A stretch of DNA of 64,000 bases from NCBI GenBank assembly GCA_041395525.1, contig JAWLAH010000007.1:62001-126000 (forward strand), written 5' to 3'. Each line of letters opens with the position of its first letter. Position 1 is the stretch's first letter. The notes under the pieces are model-generated. The model saw only the letters and a list, made by a program, of their open reading frames with translations, did no database searches and had not been told where the DNA came from. Made by a program: the position numbers and the translations under genes. This DNA is from CADEED01 sp020442965 (GTDB taxonomy: Bacteria; Pseudomonadota; Gammaproteobacteria; Steroidobacterales; Steroidobacteraceae). This document shows positions 62,144 through 64,000 of this stretch, piece by piece.

Positions 62144-63236
62144 GTCGACCGTCTTGCGCCCGCATCGATCTCGCGACGCCCTGCGACGCAACTATCTGGC
62201 GGGCCAGGCGCCTGCATGGCGGACGAGCTGTGGCTGTGTTGAAAGCGAACGCGTACGGTCACGGTGCAGTCGAATGCGCCCGCGCTCTCGAGTCCGTCAG
62301 CGACGCGTTCGGCGTCGCCTTCGTCGCGGAGGCACAGGAGCCGTGCGTAGCGGGATTCTCGCAAGCCGATTCTGGGTGCTGGAAGGCGCGTTCAACGGGC
62401 ACCGAGCTCGAGCGCGCGCATCAGCTTGACTGTGGCTCGTCGTCCATCAAAGAACAATTGCGGATGATCGAGCGAGCGCCGACTGACTGCACGCGGCTCA
62501 ATGTCTGCTGAAGATCGACAGCGGAATGCGGCGTGCCGGTGTGCCGCTCGGCAGGTCGAGACTTCCACGCACGTTTGCTGGCGACCGACCGGGTCGCATC
62601 GATTACGCTGATGAGCCATCTGGCGCGGCGACGAACCACGTGTCGAGGCGACACGGCTGCAGATCGAGGAGTTCGACGCTGCAACCGCGGGCTTGCCGGG
62701 GCCGCGCAGTTCGGCCAACTCGGCCGCAAATACTTGCCTGGCCCAGTGCGAGACGCGACTGGGCGCGCCCGGGGATCGTGCTGTATGGCGTCGATCCAAC
62801 CGGTGAATCGCAGGTTGACTGGCCTGCCGTCATGACGCTCAGCAGCGAGGTCTTTGCGGAACGTCTGCTTGCACCGGGCGAGGCAAATGGGCTACGGCGG
62901 CAGGTTCATCATGGAGCAGGCGACGCGGGTCGGTCTCGTGGCGATCGGATATGGCGACGGCTATCCGGCGCGCGCTCCGACCGGGACGCCGGTCGCCGTC
63001 GACGATCGTCGTACGCGCGTCGTCGGTCGTGTGTCGATGGACATGCTGGCGGTCGATCTGGAGCTGTCTGCCGCAGGCGGGGTGGGTAGCCGAGTCGAAT
63101 TGCGGGCGCGAATGTCGGCGTGGCTGAGGTCGCGGCGCGCACGCGGGTCAATTGACTCCACAGCTGTTGTGCAACGTCACGCGTGCCGTTCGAGTATGTC
63201 GAAGCTGCGAACAGCGCAACCGAGACAGGTAGCTGA
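62140..63236 (+). pseudogene. dadX: Alanine racemase (Alr/DadX), many frameshifts
   Basis: Starts SRPSCARIDLATPCDA and shows the PLP motif AVLKANAYGHGAVECAR in the first frame. Later blocks in other frames: EQLRMIERAP, LKIDSGM, GVPL, VASITLMSHLAR, ATRLQIEEFD-like text, RPGIVLYGVDP, MTLSSEV, RVGLVAIGYGDGYPARAPTG and VVGRVSMDMLAVDLE (catalytic Tyr region in the full enzyme). It interconverts L- and D-alanine; in dad operons it feeds DadA. At least eight indels. Overlaps dadA by four bases. Confidence 0.78.
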
Positions 63237-63253
63237 CGGGAGAGATCCTGGGC

Positions 63254-63944
63254 TCAATGGCCGGGTCTGCGCCAGCGCTCGTGGTGCACGACCGCGAGTC
63301 TGTACATCGGCGGCATTGCAGACGATCGCAAAGTGCCGATCCAGATTTTCGAGCGCGACCCCAGCCGCGCATCGCTATAACCTGTGAGGTCCGCGCAAAC
63401 CACGACGTTGTAATCGAGCTGGGCGGCATCCCGCACGGTCGAGTCTACACACGCATTGGCCGCCGTTCCGGCAGACTACGACGGTCTCGATCCGTTGCGA
63501 GCGGAGCAGCATGTCGAGGTTCGAGCCCATGAATGCGCTGTAGCGGTATTTGTGAATGTGGACATCGCCATTTTCCGCCCCGATGCCAGCTGTCAGCTCA
63601 GCGCCAGGCGTTCCGTCAACACATAGGTTCAGGTGCTGTGTCGCACGTCTGACCCGGCGCACCACTGCGCCGGAGGTCAGCAGCGCATTGTGCTGCTGGT
63701 GCACCCAGATGATCAGTGCGCCGGCGGCCCGCAGCTGCCCGACGAAGCGCGCGATGGGTTGAACGATCGCGGTGTTTTTCGCCACATCGACACCTGCCAA
63801 CGCCAGAGCGCCGTCCGGCGCGCAGAAGTCCCGTTGCATGTCGACGACGACGACTGCGATTGCCGCTTGCAGCACCTCGGAGAGTATTCCGGCCTTGACA
63901 GGATTGAGATCGGTCAGCACGTGAGGTGTCCTTGCCTGAGGCAT
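63254..63944 (-). pseudogene. Isochorismatase-family cysteine hydrolase, frameshifted in the C-terminal half
   Basis: The first 130 residues are good: AAIAVVVVDMQRDFCAPDGA with the catalytic aspartate, then WVHQQHN, and IHKYRYSAFMGSNLDMLLR. After IETVVVC the text breaks. Correcting small indels restores CGTAANVCVDSTVRDAA (catalytic cysteine), continuing in a second frame as QLDYNVVVCADLTG. Family members hydrolyse amide-like bonds (carbamoyl, nicotinamide, ureidoacrylate). Near beta-alanine genes an N-carbamoyl substrate is thinkable but unproven. The 56 bases to the window end hold nothing I can name. Confidence 0.7.
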
Positions 63945-64000
63945 GATGGACTTGCCCCTTTGATTGCATTGTGTGGCCCGGAGGGGTGAGATCGCAACCC

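Overview
The window is ordinary chromosomal DNA, about 60% GC and densely coded, from a gammaproteobacterium. I place it near the Xanthomonadales/Steroidobacterales/Nevskiales from gene content and order: an Rrf2-regulated SUF operon, mlaFEDCB facing mlaA, a bepA-like/phoH/bcp/gcvR block divergent from dapA, ffs-dnaX-ybaB-recR, and the ppsA/ppsR pair. The assignment is inferred from gene order, not from a marker-gene tree. No insertion sequence, phage, integron or CRISPR array was seen.

Layout. 0-5.5 kb: SUF Fe-S assembly operon (regulator, sufB, C, D, S, U; minus strand) with an IscR-type site in front. 5.6-10.7 kb: class I aldolase, then the Mla phospholipid transport genes. 10.8-16.5 kb: periplasmic M48 protease, PhoH ATPase, peroxiredoxin, GcvR, dapA and a BamC-like lipoprotein, then tRNA-Ser and SRP RNA. 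16.5-19.1 kb: dnaX-ybaB-recR. 19.1-23.4 kb: an accessory patch with a TetR regulator, a perfect palindromic operator and an efflux-gene stub, an LpxR-like lipid A deacylase, and a cytochrome c plus flavocytochrome c sulfide dehydrogenase pair. 23.4-34.6 kb: rsgA, orn, a PLP dehydratase, ppsA/ppsR, an unknown coiled-coil protein, prc and small membrane proteins. 34.7-47.3 kb: assorted metabolism, including N-carbamoylputrescine amidase, cytochrome b561, a nucleotide-carrier-like transporter, an orphan molybdopterin oxidoreductase subunit and an APC-type transporter. 47.4-54.9 kb: a cluster of stress and envelope proteins (CsbD-like start, DUF883, two DUF4398 lipoproteins, one with an OmpA domain, a barrel-like protein, PRC-barrel) interleaved with one histidine kinase and three response regulators. 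55-60.2 kb: beta-alanine/GABA-type catabolism with its XRE-cupin regulator. 60.2-64 kb: Lrp regulator, dadA, alanine racemase and an isochorismatase-family hydrolase, all riddled with frameshifts.

Two stretches (about 15.58-16.35 kb and 60.5-63.5 kb) carry many single-base indels inside otherwise well-conserved reading frames, and isolated indels hit phoH and an FAD dehydrogenase. I think base-calling or assembly errors are more likely than true decay, because residues between the indels remain family-like and dapA and alr are normally important. Three genes (mlaD, the bepA-like gene, the lpxR-like gene) have their best N-termini at CTG or ATT codons, which may be real rare starts or further errors.

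No clearly new biological system can be proven here. The best candidates for follow-up are the 47-55 kb signalling/stress cluster with a possible small RNA, the orphan molybdopterin subunit facing a fused heme protein, and the intact operator of the broken efflux locus.
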